The translations under genes and the position numbers were made by a program. Under the pieces are notes generated by a model, which was not told the DNA's origin, ran no database searches, and saw only the letters and a list, made by a program, of their open reading frames with translations. Shown here in pieces: positions 25,841 through 34,506 of a DNA stretch of 41,592 bases. The DNA is from an uncultured Bacilli bacterium (GTDB lineage: Bacteria > Bacillota_I > Bacilli_A > RF39 > UBA660). Numbering within the stretch: the stretch's first letter is position 1; every line of letters starts with the position of its first letter. The stretch is taken from contig CAKPLX010000007.1 of the NCBI GenBank assembly GCA_934167785.1, forward strand, positions 1-41,592, in the 5' to 3' direction.

Positions 25841-26503
25841 TTATCTCAAGTGATTACGAAAATTTTTTAACTCTTCTAAAAGTTGTTGATTATTAATTTT
25901 TTCTTCAGGCATAGATGGGTGATCCTTAATAGATAATAATTCTTGATAACTAATGATCGCATTTTCTTCTTGATCTTTTTCATAATCTGTTAATTCTATT
26001 GTTTGTGGTTTAATTTCTTCTTCTAGTCGCTTAGAAAGATTTTCTAAATAATCTTTATTTTGAGTATTATTTTCAATTGAAGAAGAAGTTACTTCACTTC
26101 TTTTTACAAGTTCACTAAAATCAATCGAATGATTTTTTGGCAGGAAAGATACTGTACTTTTAGAAACAGTATCTTGAATTTCTGACTTTAAACTAAATTC
26201 TGGTTTTCGTGATATACTACTCATAACTTCCCTTTTTTTATTTTGATTGCTTTTTTCCATTATGTTTTGTATTTTTTGAAATTCTTGTTTCGATGAAAGG
26301 AATTTTTCTTTTTCTTTCATTGATAATTGTTGTACTGAAAAAGTATCTTCTTTTGAAGTATTTTTGGATAAATATTCTCTCTTTTTCTTTTGTTCTTGAT
26401 TTTCAAAATTTTGTAAGTTTTTTTTTAATTCTTTATTTTCTTGCCATAACTGAATACATAAAAGAAATAAAACAATCGTTGTAAAAAGAAAAAGAATATC
26501 CAT
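25841..26503 (-). CDS. N-terminally anchored low-complexity protein
   Basis: 220 residues. One TM at the extreme N-terminus (about 3-20, ILFLFTTIVLFLLCIQLW) leads straight into a coiled-coil-like stretch (QENKELKKNLQNFENQEQKKK). The rest is charged and Ser/Gln-rich, probably disordered, and ends with short helices (ISYQELLSIKDHP; EELKNFRNHLR). The ATG has GGGGG 7-8 nt upstream and lies 13 bp from the rsmE stop. The layout resembles membrane-tethered adaptor or division-type proteins, but there is no recognisable domain. Confidence 0.65.
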   Translation of the reverse strand: MDILFLFTTIVLFLLCIQLWQENKELKKNLQNFENQEQKKKREYLSKNTSKEDTFSVQQLSMKEKEKFLSSKQEFQKIQNIMEKSNQNKKREVMSSISRKPEFSLKSEIQDTVSKSTVSFLPKNHSIDFSELVKRSEVTSSSIENNTQNKDYLENLSKRLEEEIKPQTIELTDYEKDQEENAIISYQELLSIKDHPSMPEEKINNQQLLEELKNFRNHLR

Positions 26504-26516
26504 TTTAAAAGCCCCC

Positions 26517-27221
26517 TTACTTCATAAATTGAAGAATACTTGCTACATAAATTGTAGCAGTTTCTACTCGCATGATTTGGTCTCCAAAGGATACTTTAGA
26601 ATATCCAGACGATACTAAAGTATTTTCTTCTTGATCAGATATTCCTCCTTCGGGACCAATTACGAATATCATTGTAGCACATTTTTCAAATTGGTGTAAA
26701 TAGTTATAATTTAATTTATTTTGCTTCTTTGTACTACACACAAATTTTTGTTCATAATCCATATTTTTTAATTCTTCTATGGTAATTGGAACATGAACTG
26801 TAGGAATATCATTTCTTTTTGACTGTTCCGCTGCTTCCTTACAAATTTTTTTCCATCGTTCTAATTTTTTTTCAATTTTTTCAGTTCCTAATTTGACAAT
26901 ACTTCTTTCCATTTTTAGTGGAATAATTTCATCTATTCCTAGTTCAGTTAATTTTTGTAAAATTAAATCAAATTTTTGTTCTTTTACCATTCCAACAGCA
27001 ATACTTATTTTTTTTGGGTTAGTAATTCCTTTTTCTTCAGATAAAATAGACACCCAACAAGAAGATAAATCGTCTATTGAACAAATATATAAATTTTTTT
27101 CATAGACACATTCTATTTTGTCTCCTACTTTGTAGCGCATTACATTTTTTAAATGATGTAGATCTGATTTTTCTAATTCTAATAAATTATCTTTTTTTTC
27201 TTTCACAAAATATCTTTGCAT
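26517..27221 (-). CDS. rsmE: 16S rRNA m3U1498 methyltransferase
   Basis: 234 residues from ATG 27219-27221; a GTG three codons upstream is less likely. Domain order is the RsmE PUA-like N-terminus (MQRYFVKEKKDNLLELEKSD, HHLKNVMRYKVGD) then a SPOUT knot. The knot shows KEQKFDLILQKLTELGID, RWKKICKEAAEQSKRNDIP, IFVIGPEGGISDQEE and LRVETA-type MRVETATIYV, the SAM-binding region. It methylates U1498 in the decoding centre. GTGAT lies 4 nt before the ATG. The gene sits between the beta-rich 308-aa gene and the tethered protein gene in the long operon. Confidence 0.95.
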   Translation of the reverse strand: MQRYFVKEKKDNLLELEKSDLHHLKNVMRYKVGDKIECVYEKNLYICSIDDLSSCWVSILSEEKGITNPKKISIAVGMVKEQKFDLILQKLTELGIDEIIPLKMERSIVKLGTEKIEKKLERWKKICKEAAEQSKRNDIPTVHVPITIEELKNMDYEQKFVCSTKKQNKLNYNYLHQFEKCATMIFVIGPEGGISDQEENTLVSSGYSKVSFGDQIMRVETATIYVASILQFMK

Positions 27222-27236
27222 TTTTATCACTTCTTT

Positions 27237-28163
27237 TTAATGAAAATACTGATCAATTTTCTTTCTTTGTAATAATCTTTGTTTTTGAATTTTTTGATAA
27301 TCATTTAATTCCTTTTCTGCCTGATTCTCTAAATAGTTCCTTATTCCCTTTAGAACTGAACATAATTTTCTTTGCTGTTCTAGTTGATTACTTGAAGAAA
27401 ATGTTTTTTCTGTAACAGTAGCTTTTTCGCTTAAGTTTCCAAGATAACGATTTCCTCCTATTTGAATCTTATTGGCGATCAATTGAAATTGTTCTCCCAC
27501 TATTAAGGTTGTATCTGGTAGCCATATTTCTTTTGCTTTTAAAATGAAATTTTTATGTAAAATGAATTGAGAAGTTACAACACGGACAAAATCCGGAATA
27601 ATTATGCAATTATTAGTGGAAAATTCTACCTTTTTGGCATCTAAATCAAGAGTATTTAAATCTTGCAAGTTAGATAAACGAACATTTTGATAATCACCGA
27701 TATTTAAACTTTTTAAATTTTTGTTTGCAAATAATTCTAAGTTATTTCCATAATCAAAATCACAATGTATTTCATTTTTTATCGGTTGAGCTGATAATTT
27801 GAAATACAAATTATTTACTTCTTCAGCATTAATACTAACTATCGATTTTTTAAATAGTGGATCAATGAGAAAAAAGTTACCTCCTGAAAGATTAAGTTTA
27901 TAATTATCAAAAAAACAATTTTTAAAAATAATGGTTTGATCTTCCTGAAGTAAAAATGAATTTTCAAAATTACCAACAAATTCTACATTGTAAAAATAAA
28001 TTTTTTTGATTTCTTTATTTAGTCTGAAACGCTCTTTAATATCGTATTCTTTTTTTTGATTAATCTCTTGTTTAACTCTACTTTGATTGAAAATATTTAA
28101 TTTTATGTTTTTTTGCTGTTGATCTTGTTTTTGATATACAATATATGGCTTTTTGTTTTTCAT
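27237..28163 (-). CDS. beta-rich protein of unknown function, possible beta-helix/LRR-like
   Basis: 308 residues, soluble. The N-terminal 50 are basic and Gln-rich. The middle (about 50-250) is a run of short beta strands in near-regular steps (KIYFYNVEFVGNF, TIIFKNCFFDNYKLNLSGGNF, NLKSLNIGDYQNVRLSNL, NTLDLDAKKVEF). This is suggestive of a right-handed beta-helix or BspA-type leucine-rich repeat. The C-terminus is a Lys/Gln helix. No signal peptide is present, so it is cytoplasmic. The ATG has GGAGAAA upstream. It lies between murC and rsmE. Function is unknown. Confidence 0.65.
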   Translation of the reverse strand: MKNKKPYIVYQKQDQQQKNIKLNIFNQSRVKQEINQKKEYDIKERFRLNKEIKKIYFYNVEFVGNFENSFLLQEDQTIIFKNCFFDNYKLNLSGGNFFLIDPLFKKSIVSINAEEVNNLYFKLSAQPIKNEIHCDFDYGNNLELFANKNLKSLNIGDYQNVRLSNLQDLNTLDLDAKKVEFSTNNCIIIPDFVRVVTSQFILHKNFILKAKEIWLPDTTLIVGEQFQLIANKIQIGGNRYLGNLSEKATVTEKTFSSSNQLEQQRKLCSVLKGIRNYLENQAEKELNDYQKIQKQRLLQRKKIDQYFH

Positions 28164-28171
28164 TTTTTCTC

Positions 28172-29461
28172 CTATTTATTATTTAGTTTTTCTTTTAAAT
28201 CATTTTCTAATTTACTAATGTCGTTTGGACTCATAAAAGCAAATACCGCGTTATCATATTTTGCTAATATCTCTGCATCATTTAAAGTAATTGGGCGCGC
28301 TGTTTCTAAACGATTAATAATTAAATTGGATGTTACCTCTGGATAATCTTCTTGTTTTTCTCTTGCTGGATGAATTGGTAAAATATAACATTCATCAGTA
28401 GTTTTAAATACTTTTGCTAAATCTTTGGCAAATTCTTTGGTTCTTGTAAATGTATGAGGTTGAAAAATGGCAATTAATTTTTTTTCTGGATATTTTTGCT
28501 TGATTGCTTCAATTGTTGCTTGTACTTCATTAGGATGATGCGCATAATCATCAATAATAATATTTTTTCCAATTACTTCTTCAGTAAAACGACGCTTTGC
28601 TCCATGAAAATATTGTAAATTCTGATTTACTTCTTCATAAGGTAAACCTTCTATTTTAGCAACTGTAATTACTGCGAGAGCATCTAATAATTGATGTTTG
28701 CCAAAAAGTGGTAAATCAAAATGACCATACGCTTCGATGTCAAAGGAAATTCCATTTTTATTGTATGAAATATTAATTGCTTGAATATCGTTATTTTTTT
28801 CTAACCCAAAATAAATCACTTTTTTGTCTAGTTTCATTTTTCTAGTATATGGGTCATCTCCATAGGCTACTACAACTTGACTAGCTAAAGTAGCATAACT
28901 TGTATAAGCATCGATGATATCATTGATATCTTTGTAATAGTCAACATGATCAAGGTCAATATTTGTAATAACAGCAATTGCTGGGTGGTAAGCTAAAAAA
29001 TGTCTTTGATATTCACAAGATTCTAAAGCAAAATAAGAATTGTCTTTTTTTCCACAACCAGTTCCATCACCAATCAAATAATTTATGCCTCTATCTTTAA
29101 AGGCTAGTGCCATCATATTGGTAGTTGTTGTTTTGCCATGGCATCCAGCAATACAAATTGTTTTAAATTTTTTGGTTAATTCCCCTACCATTTCATTATA
29201 TTCATATATTTTTAGTCCTAAACTTCTTGCTTTTTTTAATTCAATATTATCTTCTTTTATTGATGCCCCTTTAATGATTATATAATTTTTTAAAATATTT
29301 TCTTCTTGATAAGGGTAAATAGGAATATTATTCTTTATTAATTCCGATTCAGTAAAGAAATGTTTATCTACATCACTTCCCATAACTTCGTAACCTAATT
29401 GTTTTAAAATTACTGCTAAAGCACTCATCCCAGTTCCTTTGATTCCAATGAAATAATACAT
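28172..29461 (-). CDS. murC: UDP-N-acetylmuramate-L-alanine ligase
   Basis: 429 residues, the expected size. YFIGIKGTGMSALA is the N-terminal nucleotide-sugar-binding loop. ICIAGCHGKTTTTNM is the Mur-ligase P-loop. VITNIDLDHVDYYKD is the conserved Mg site, GAKRRFTE the substrate region, and IIDDYAHHPNEVQATIEA the classic MurC C-domain motif. It adds L-Ala to UDP-MurNAc in the cytoplasm, the first peptide step of peptidoglycan synthesis. It overlaps the upstream orf165 stop (TAATG) with AGAGGT before it, so translation is coupled. It shows the cell makes a wall. Confidence 0.97.
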   Translation of the reverse strand: MYYFIGIKGTGMSALAVILKQLGYEVMGSDVDKHFFTESELIKNNIPIYPYQEENILKNYIIIKGASIKEDNIELKKARSLGLKIYEYNEMVGELTKKFKTICIAGCHGKTTTTNMMALAFKDRGINYLIGDGTGCGKKDNSYFALESCEYQRHFLAYHPAIAVITNIDLDHVDYYKDINDIIDAYTSYATLASQVVVAYGDDPYTRKMKLDKKVIYFGLEKNNDIQAINISYNKNGISFDIEAYGHFDLPLFGKHQLLDALAVITVAKIEGLPYEEVNQNLQYFHGAKRRFTEEVIGKNIIIDDYAHHPNEVQATIEAIKQKYPEKKLIAIFQPHTFTRTKEFAKDLAKVFKTTDECYILPIHPAREKQEDYPEVTSNLIINRLETARPITLNDAEILAKYDNAVFAFMSPNDISKLENDLKEKLNNK

Positions 29462-29958
29462 TATCTACCTCTTCCCTTCTTTTGATCTTCTTCGTCTAAA
29501 TAATATAATTCTTGCTCATCAAAATGTTTTTTGATGGCTTGATATCTTTCTTTTTGAACAGTTTGATATAAATTAATTCTTAATTGATTAATCATAATTT
29601 GTAATTTGTTTAGTGCAAAACTTCCATAAGTATTTCCTAAGTAATGAATATAACGATTTAAAATATTCACTCTTAATTTTTCGGCTTCAATAATTGTATT
29701 TTGAATATCCCCACTACTTCCTTCTTCGGTTGTATCAAATTCTTCTAATTTTCGTACCAAATACTTTAGTTTAATTTCTACTTTTTTGCGAATTAATTTT
29801 TCCTGAAGTGTTTTATTGGCAAAGATAATTTTATGGACTTCGATAGCATCTTCTATCTTCGTCTTAGGAGTTATTGGATAGCCTTTAATTTTATCATATT
29901 CTAAATATAAAATTTCTCCAGTTTTTTTATTTTTATGTAAATAATAATTCTTTTCCAT
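29461..29958 (-). CDS. uncharacterised 165-aa helical protein between trmD and murC
   Basis: Soluble, about 165 residues. The first 40 are beta-like (YYLHKNKKTGEILYLEYDKIKGYPITPKTK), followed by long charged helices that look like a coiled coil and a Lys/Glu-rich tail ending KKGRGR. I do not recognise a family. GGAG lies upstream of the ATG, which is 2 bp from the trmD stop. It overlaps the murC start by 1 nt, so all three are translated as a set. Its tight position suggests a housekeeping role, but this is inference only. Confidence 0.75.
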   Translation of the reverse strand: MEKNYYLHKNKKTGEILYLEYDKIKGYPITPKTKIEDAIEVHKIIFANKTLQEKLIRKKVEIKLKYLVRKLEEFDTTEEGSSGDIQNTIIEAEKLRVNILNRYIHYLGNTYGSFALNKLQIMINQLRINLYQTVQKERYQAIKKHFDEQELYYLDEEDQKKGRGR

Positions 29959-29960
29959 CC

Positions 29961-30614
29961 TTATTCTCCATCCCTTTTCTTAGTTAATTCGATTCTTTGT
30001 TCCTCACGCCACTTTTTTATATTAGCATGATGTCCACTTAGTAGTACATCAGGAACTACTAGTCCTCTAAAATTTACTGGCTTTGTATAAACTGGATAAT
30101 CTACTAAGTCATCATTAAAAGTTTCACTAACTAAACTTTCTTCATTAATTACTCCAGGAATTAGTCTGGTGATGGCATCTGCTATGGCCATGGCGGGAAT
30201 TTCTCCTCCGGTTAGGACAAAATCTCCTATAGAAATTTCTTCATCAACGATGGTTTTAATTCGTTCATCAAATCCTTCATAGTGGCCACATAATAAAATT
30301 AAATGTTTTAAATTAGCATACTCCCTTGCTGTTTTTTCGGAAAATTTTTTTCCACTGGGACTTAACATCACAACAATGGAATCTTCTTTTTTGAGTGTTT
30401 CAATAGCATTAAAGATAGGTTCACACATCAACACCATTCCTGCTCCTCCACCATACTGATAATCATCTACTTGCTTGTTTTTAAAATTAGAATAGTCTCT
30501 AATGTTATGAACTTCTATTGATACTAATTTTTTGTCGATGGCTCTTTTGATAATCGATTCATTTAAAAAGCCTGTAAACATTTCTGGAAATAATGTTAAA
30601 ATATCAATTTTCAT
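29961..30614 (-). CDS. trmD: tRNA (guanine-37-N1)-methyltransferase
   Basis: 217 residues, a little shorter than the usual 230-250. MKIDILTLFPEMFTGFLNESIIKRA is the typical start. YQYGGGAGMVLMCEPI, LLCGHYEGFDERI and ISIGDFVLTGGEIPAMAIADAI are the trefoil-knot SAM site, and VPDVLLSGHHANIKKWREEQ the tRNA-binding end. It methylates G37 of tRNAs reading CNN codons, preventing frameshifts. Its start has AGGGTGA upstream. It lies 96 bp from rimM, the usual partner, but rpsP and rplS, which normally flank the pair, are absent. Confidence 0.97.
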   Translation of the reverse strand: MKIDILTLFPEMFTGFLNESIIKRAIDKKLVSIEVHNIRDYSNFKNKQVDDYQYGGGAGMVLMCEPIFNAIETLKKEDSIVVMLSPSGKKFSEKTAREYANLKHLILLCGHYEGFDERIKTIVDEEISIGDFVLTGGEIPAMAIADAITRLIPGVINEESLVSETFNDDLVDYPVYTKPVNFRGLVVPDVLLSGHHANIKKWREEQRIELTKKRDGE

Positions 30615-30710
30615 GACTCACCCTCTAACTGTTACCTAATATTATATCATTAAAAGTATGGACAAATCTCTTTTTATCTATTTGTTTACGAAAAAGAAGA
30701 TTTTTTTATA

Positions 30711-31199
30711 TTATTCTATTAATCCGGAAATATTTTCTAAAATAATTCCTTTTTCTTTATCTATTTTTTGAATGATTCCTTTTACGTAGGGAATATAATA
30801 TTTATTATTTTGATTAGTAACAATTAATTTATCTTGATTTCCAGGAACAACTTGCTCAACATAACCTTTTATTTCTCCATTTATCCATACAGGTAAACCA
30901 ATTAAGTCTTCATCTAAAATTTCATTTTCCGTTAAATCTAAATCTTCTCTTTTAATAAAAACGGGTAACCCTTTATATTTTAATACTTCATTAATATTTT
31001 CATATCCTTTTAAAGTGATCATATCATAGTTTTTGTGAGGACGATAACTGTTGATGATTTCTTTTTCATATTTTTTACCAATGTAAAGAGAAAAATTTTT
31101 AACAAAGACTTTTTCTTTATAACGAAAAGAAGAAATTATTCTTAATTCTCCCTTTATACCATGAGTATTTACAATTTTACCTAAATAAATATATTCCAT
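30711..31199 (-). CDS. rimM: ribosome maturation factor RimM
   Basis: 162 residues from the second ATG (31197-31199), which has AGGTGA 5 nt upstream; the first ATG (31208) sits directly on that site. The N-terminal RimM domain is clear: YIYLGKIVNTHGIKGELRI; YRPHKNYDMITLKGYENINE; LKGLPVFIKREDL-type segments. The PRC-barrel half follows (LIGLPVWINGEIKGYVEQV, NKYYIPYVKGIIQKID). It helps assemble the 30S head through S19. It follows trmH with no gap. Confidence 0.95.
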   Translation of the reverse strand: MEYIYLGKIVNTHGIKGELRIISSFRYKEKVFVKNFSLYIGKKYEKEIINSYRPHKNYDMITLKGYENINEVLKYKGLPVFIKREDLDLTENEILDEDLIGLPVWINGEIKGYVEQVVPGNQDKLIVTNQNNKYYIPYVKGIIQKIDKEKGIILENISGLIE

Positions 31200-31208
31200 T
31201 TCATTCAC

Positions 31209-31940
31209 CTACTTATTACTAATTTCATACAGCAAGATTGAGGCTGCTACGCTGGCATTTAGACTCTCACAATTCCCATTCATCTTAATATATAAAAACT
31301 GATCGCATAAATTTTCTATTTTATCGCTTATTCCTTGCCCCTCATTGCCAATTACTAAAGCAAAATGAGAATAAATAGCTGCCTTTCTGACATCTTCTCC
31401 ATTTGTTACTTTAGTTCCTATTACTTTATAATCTTTTTGATGAAGCTCTTTAATTGTTTGCTCGGGATCTTGAACTAAAATAGGAATATGGAACATCATA
31501 CCTTGGCTGGCACGAATTACCTTTGGATTATAAACATCAACAGTATCTTGACTACAAATAATGGTATCAATATTAAAAGCTACTGCACTTCGAATGATTG
31601 TTCCTAAATTTCCTGGATCTTGAATTTTATCTAAGATTAGTACTTTTTCTCCTATTTCTTTTGGTAATTTATTGTTATAAACAACAGCCATTACTTTTGA
31701 GGGAGTAGATGTTGAACTTAACTTTTTTAAGATTTCCTTGGAAACATATAAAGTTGGAACATCCATAGGAAAAATTTCGTTTTGTTCTAAAATTAATTCT
31801 TTAATTAATCCAGCGCGATAGGCTTCTAGAGCTAAATGTTTGGTTTCTACTAAAAAGTAACCTACTTGGTCACGATATTTTTTATTTTTTAATTTGTCTA
31901 ATTCTTTAATATGCTCATTATGTACAGATGTAATTAACAT
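31209..31940 (-). CDS. TrmH/SpoU-family RNA 2'-O-methyltransferase
   Basis: 243 residues. The N-terminal substrate-binding region begins MLITSVHNEHIKELDKLKNKKYRDQVGYFLVE, typical of rRNA 2'-O-ribose methyltransferases of the RlmB/YsgA kind. The SPOUT part has KIQDPGNLGTIIRSA (motif 1), FALVIGNEGQGISDKI (motif 2) and NCESLNASVAASILLYE (motif 3). It is probably a 23S rRNA or tRNA ribose methylase; the exact target cannot be told from the sequence. The ATG has AAGGAG 8 nt upstream. Its stop codon abuts the rimM region in the same operon. Confidence 0.93.
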   Translation of the reverse strand: MLITSVHNEHIKELDKLKNKKYRDQVGYFLVETKHLALEAYRAGLIKELILEQNEIFPMDVPTLYVSKEILKKLSSTSTPSKVMAVVYNNKLPKEIGEKVLILDKIQDPGNLGTIIRSAVAFNIDTIICSQDTVDVYNPKVIRASQGMMFHIPILVQDPEQTIKELHQKDYKVIGTKVTNGEDVRKAAIYSHFALVIGNEGQGISDKIENLCDQFLYIKMNGNCESLNASVAASILLYEISNK

Positions 31941-31944
31941 AAAT

Positions 31945-32580
31945 TCAACTCCTTAATTTTTTTCGAATTTCTTTATAATTTGGACAATATTTTGAAACGA
32001 TCTTCCAAAAATTTGTAGAATGATTTGGTTCTATGAAATGGGAAAGTTCATGAATAATAACATAATCTAAACATTCTATTTCATATTTTATTAACTCACT
32101 ATTTAGGGTAATATTATAATTTTTTGTGTTACATACTCCCCATCTTGTTTTCATTTTTCGAATCTTTAGATTGGGTGATGGAATTTTTTCTTCGAAAAGA
32201 GCATAATAATACTGCAAATGTTTTTGAAATAATTCTCTAGAGTATTTTTGAATTGCTTGATCTAATTGTTCTATACTAGGAGAATAAATGCTATCCTCTT
32301 CTATTTCAACTTCTTTTTTTTCCTTTTTAATTATTACTTCATACTTCTTTCCTAAAAGAAAAAAATCATTTTCTTTTGTGCGTTCTTTGATTTCTTTTTC
32401 GATCATTTTTTCAATAGTTATTTTATTTTCTTGAAGTAATTTTAAAATTTTAGTAGTTGTCATAAAAAGAGTTGTAGTGATAATGATTTCTCCTTCTCTT
32501 ATTCGAATATAAGTATTTTTATTTCTTTTTCTGGTTATTTTAATGGGATAATATTTTCCTTGATAAAAGAATTCTTTCAT
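31945..32580 (-). CDS. YgjP/M48-like zinc metallopeptidase-domain protein
   Basis: 211 residues from ATG 32578-32580, which overlaps the LemA stop (ATGA). KTRWGVCNTKNYNITLNSELI and YVIIHELSHFIEPNHSTNFWKIV contain the HExxH-type zinc site (HELSH) and the third ligand His of the YgjP/SprT-like WLM family. An N-terminal beta domain (about 1-45, YYPIKITRKRNKNTYIRI) precedes it. Such proteins are cytoplasmic, and their substrate is generally unknown. The neighbours are LemA upstream and TrmH 4 bp downstream. Confidence 0.88.
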   Translation of the reverse strand: MKEFFYQGKYYPIKITRKRNKNTYIRIREGEIIITTTLFMTTTKILKLLQENKITIEKMIEKEIKERTKENDFFLLGKKYEVIIKKEKKEVEIEEDSIYSPSIEQLDQAIQKYSRELFQKHLQYYYALFEEKIPSPNLKIRKMKTRWGVCNTKNYNITLNSELIKYEIECLDYVIIHELSHFIEPNHSTNFWKIVSKYCPNYKEIRKKLRS

Positions 32581-33098
32581 TTGTAACAATCATATTTTGG
32601 AAATCTCGCGATTTTCTTTATCCGTGAATAAATTTCTATTTCATCCATAGCATTGTACTCACGAACCTTTTTATTATAGTCATCAAAAGAATAAATCATT
32701 CTCTCTCGAATCGTGGTGGCTTTTTCTTTTAAGGTAAGATAGTCCTTATTCTTTTTTAATTTAGGATAAACTTTTTCTAAATCGAAAAAAGATTGATTAG
32801 TACTTTGAACTTTTTTTAATTTTTTTAAATTTCCATCTTTATTGGATAAATGATCTAGTATTTCTACTGAAGCTGTAAGTTCTTTTGCGTAAGCCCCTTC
32901 GTCTTCAAAAGTTTCTTTGATGAATTTAACCATTTCCAAAATATTATTCCTTTCTTCTAAAATATATTTTTTTACATGATTATATTGCTTTAAAACTTCA
33001 TTTTCTTTTATCTTAATTCTATTATAAAAATAGAGTAAAATTAAAATAGTTAAAATCAATAGTCCAAAAATCATTACAATGATTGTATATGCATCCAT
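32577..33098 (-). CDS. lemA: LemA-family membrane protein
   Basis: 173 residues, the family size. One N-terminal TM (about 6-25, IVMIFGLLILTILILLYFYN) is followed by the long LemA helical bundle. YNHVKKYILEERNNILEMVKF is the first helix and QSFFDLEKVYPKLKKNKDYL the conserved central patch. AEYN-like YNKKVREYNAM comes before the end. Its usual C-terminal cap is only a short IARFPKYDCYK. The function of LemA is not settled, but it is linked to membrane proteostasis through M48-type peptidases. Here it is coupled to a peptidase-like gene. The ATG has GGAGG upstream; a TATAAT (33118-33123, minus strand) is its likely -10. Confidence 0.9.
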   Translation of the reverse strand: MDAYTIIVMIFGLLILTILILLYFYNRIKIKENEVLKQYNHVKKYILEERNNILEMVKFIKETFEDEGAYAKELTASVEILDHLSNKDGNLKKLKKVQSTNQSFFDLEKVYPKLKKNKDYLTLKEKATTIRERMIYSFDDYNKKVREYNAMDEIEIYSRIKKIARFPKYDCYK

Positions 33099-33180
33099 TT
33101 TTATTCCTCCTTATGACATTATACACTAATATTTTGAAATTTACTAGGTTATTTATTTTTTAAGGTGCATATATTTTACT

Positions 33181-34467
33181 ATGAAAAACAAGTTTATTCA
33201 ATCCACTATTATTTTAATTATTGGTGGTTTTATTAGTAAAATTTTAGGAATGTTTATTAAAATTATTTTGACTAGAACAATTTCTACAAAGGGAATTGGA
33301 ATTTATTCTTTAATTCTCCCTACTTTTAATCTTTTTATTACCCTTTGTTCTTTAGGACTCCCTGTTGCTATTTCTAAACTGATTAGCGAAAGAGAAAAGG
33401 GACATAAAAAAATTGTTTTAGGCGTTGTCCCTTTAGCTCTTTTCTTTAATTTTCTTTTGATTTTTCTCTTATTGTTGATTGCGCCTTTTTTGAGTGAATG
33501 TTTATTGCATAATAAAGTTACTTATTATCCTTTAATTGCTATTGGTTTTACGCTACCTTTTATTTGTATTTCTTCTATTATTAAAGGATATTTTTTTGGA
33601 ATAGAAAGAATGTTTCCTACTACTATTGCAAATATTTTAGAACAAATTGTACGTTTATTTCTTACTTTGACAGTAGTAAAATATCTAATGAAATACTCTC
33701 TTGCAACAGCAATTACAGGGGTTGTGTTAATTAATATTTTAAGTGAAGGAGCTTCTATTTTAATTCTTCTTTGTTTTCTTCCTAAACATCAAAAAATTAC
33801 ACTTAAAGACTTTAAATATAATAAAACAATTTTAATGGATCTACTAGATATTAGTCTTCCGACAACAGGAAGTCGATTAATTGGTTCATTTTCTTATTTC
33901 TTAGAACCTATTCTTTTGACTTACGCTTTAACAAAATCAGGTTATACTTCTGAATATATTACTATTCAATATGGAATTATTAATGGATATGTTTATCCTT
34001 TATTACTATTACCATCTTTTTTTACTATGGCAATCTCGAATGCACTTTTACCGGTTGTTTCTAGTTCTTATAGTCAAAGAAATTTAAATTATACAAGGTA
34101 TAAAATTAAACAAGCAATTACTTTGTCGCTAATCATTGGTGTTCCTTGTACTCTTCTTTTTATGTGTATACCACAATATTTTTTAAAGTTAATTTATAAT
34201 ACTAATGAAGGTTTAATTTATATTAAAGTGGTTGCCCCTTTTTTCCTCCTTCATTATATTCAAGGGCCTCTTACGGCTAGTATGCAGGCAATGAATAAAG
34301 CTAAAGAAGCAATGTTAGGAACCTTATATGGATCTATTATTCGTTGTCTTCTTTTACTTACTTTATCTTTTTTCCATATTGGAATGTGGGGACTTTTAAT
34401 TGCTACTTTAGTTAATATTATTTTTATTACTATCCATCACTTTTATTATGTTTTTCGTTCAACTTAA
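33181..34467 (+). CDS. SpoVB/MurJ-like polysaccharide flippase (MVF/PST family)
   Basis: 428 residues with about twelve TMs. The N-terminal STIILIIGGFISKILGMFIKI and TRTISTKGIGIYSLILP contain the Gly-rich first TM and the arginine loop of SpoVB-like lipid II flippases. IGFTLPFICISSIIKGYFFGIERM is the next conserved block. TGSRLIGSFSYFLEPILLTYAL resembles TM7. With MurC and LCP on the same window, lipid II or a teichoic-type polymer is the likely cargo. The ATG has only a distant AAGGTG (13 nt), which is unusual. It is transcribed alone, divergent from lemA, and ends at a good bidirectional terminator. Confidence 0.85.
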   Translation: MKNKFIQSTIILIIGGFISKILGMFIKIILTRTISTKGIGIYSLILPTFNLFITLCSLGLPVAISKLISEREKGHKKIVLGVVPLALFFNFLLIFLLLLIAPFLSECLLHNKVTYYPLIAIGFTLPFICISSIIKGYFFGIERMFPTTIANILEQIVRLFLTLTVVKYLMKYSLATAITGVVLINILSEGASILILLCFLPKHQKITLKDFKYNKTILMDLLDISLPTTGSRLIGSFSYFLEPILLTYALTKSGYTSEYITIQYGIINGYVYPLLLLPSFFTMAISNALLPVVSSSYSQRNLNYTRYKIKQAITLSLIIGVPCTLLFMCIPQYFLKLIYNTNEGLIYIKVVAPFFLLHYIQGPLTASMQAMNKAKEAMLGTLYGSIIRCLLLLTLSFFHIGMWGLLIATLVNIIFITIHHFYYVFRST

Positions 34468-34504
34468 AAAAGACTTGTATTTTTTCTTAATACTAGTCTT
34501 TTTT
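34466..34504. terminator. bidirectional terminator between flippase and ileS
   Basis: AAAAAAGACT and AGTCTTTTTT pair as the outer stem, TATT/AATA as the inner, around a 7-nt loop. Both A- and T-tract sides are present, so it can end both convergent transcripts. Confidence 0.8.
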
Positions 34505-34506
34505 AC

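Noticed and set aside
30615..30710. Terminator between rimM and trmD
   Set aside because: A pairing of AAATCT with AGATTT exists, but no T run follows on the minus strand, so the genes are probably co-transcribed or trmD has its own promoter.
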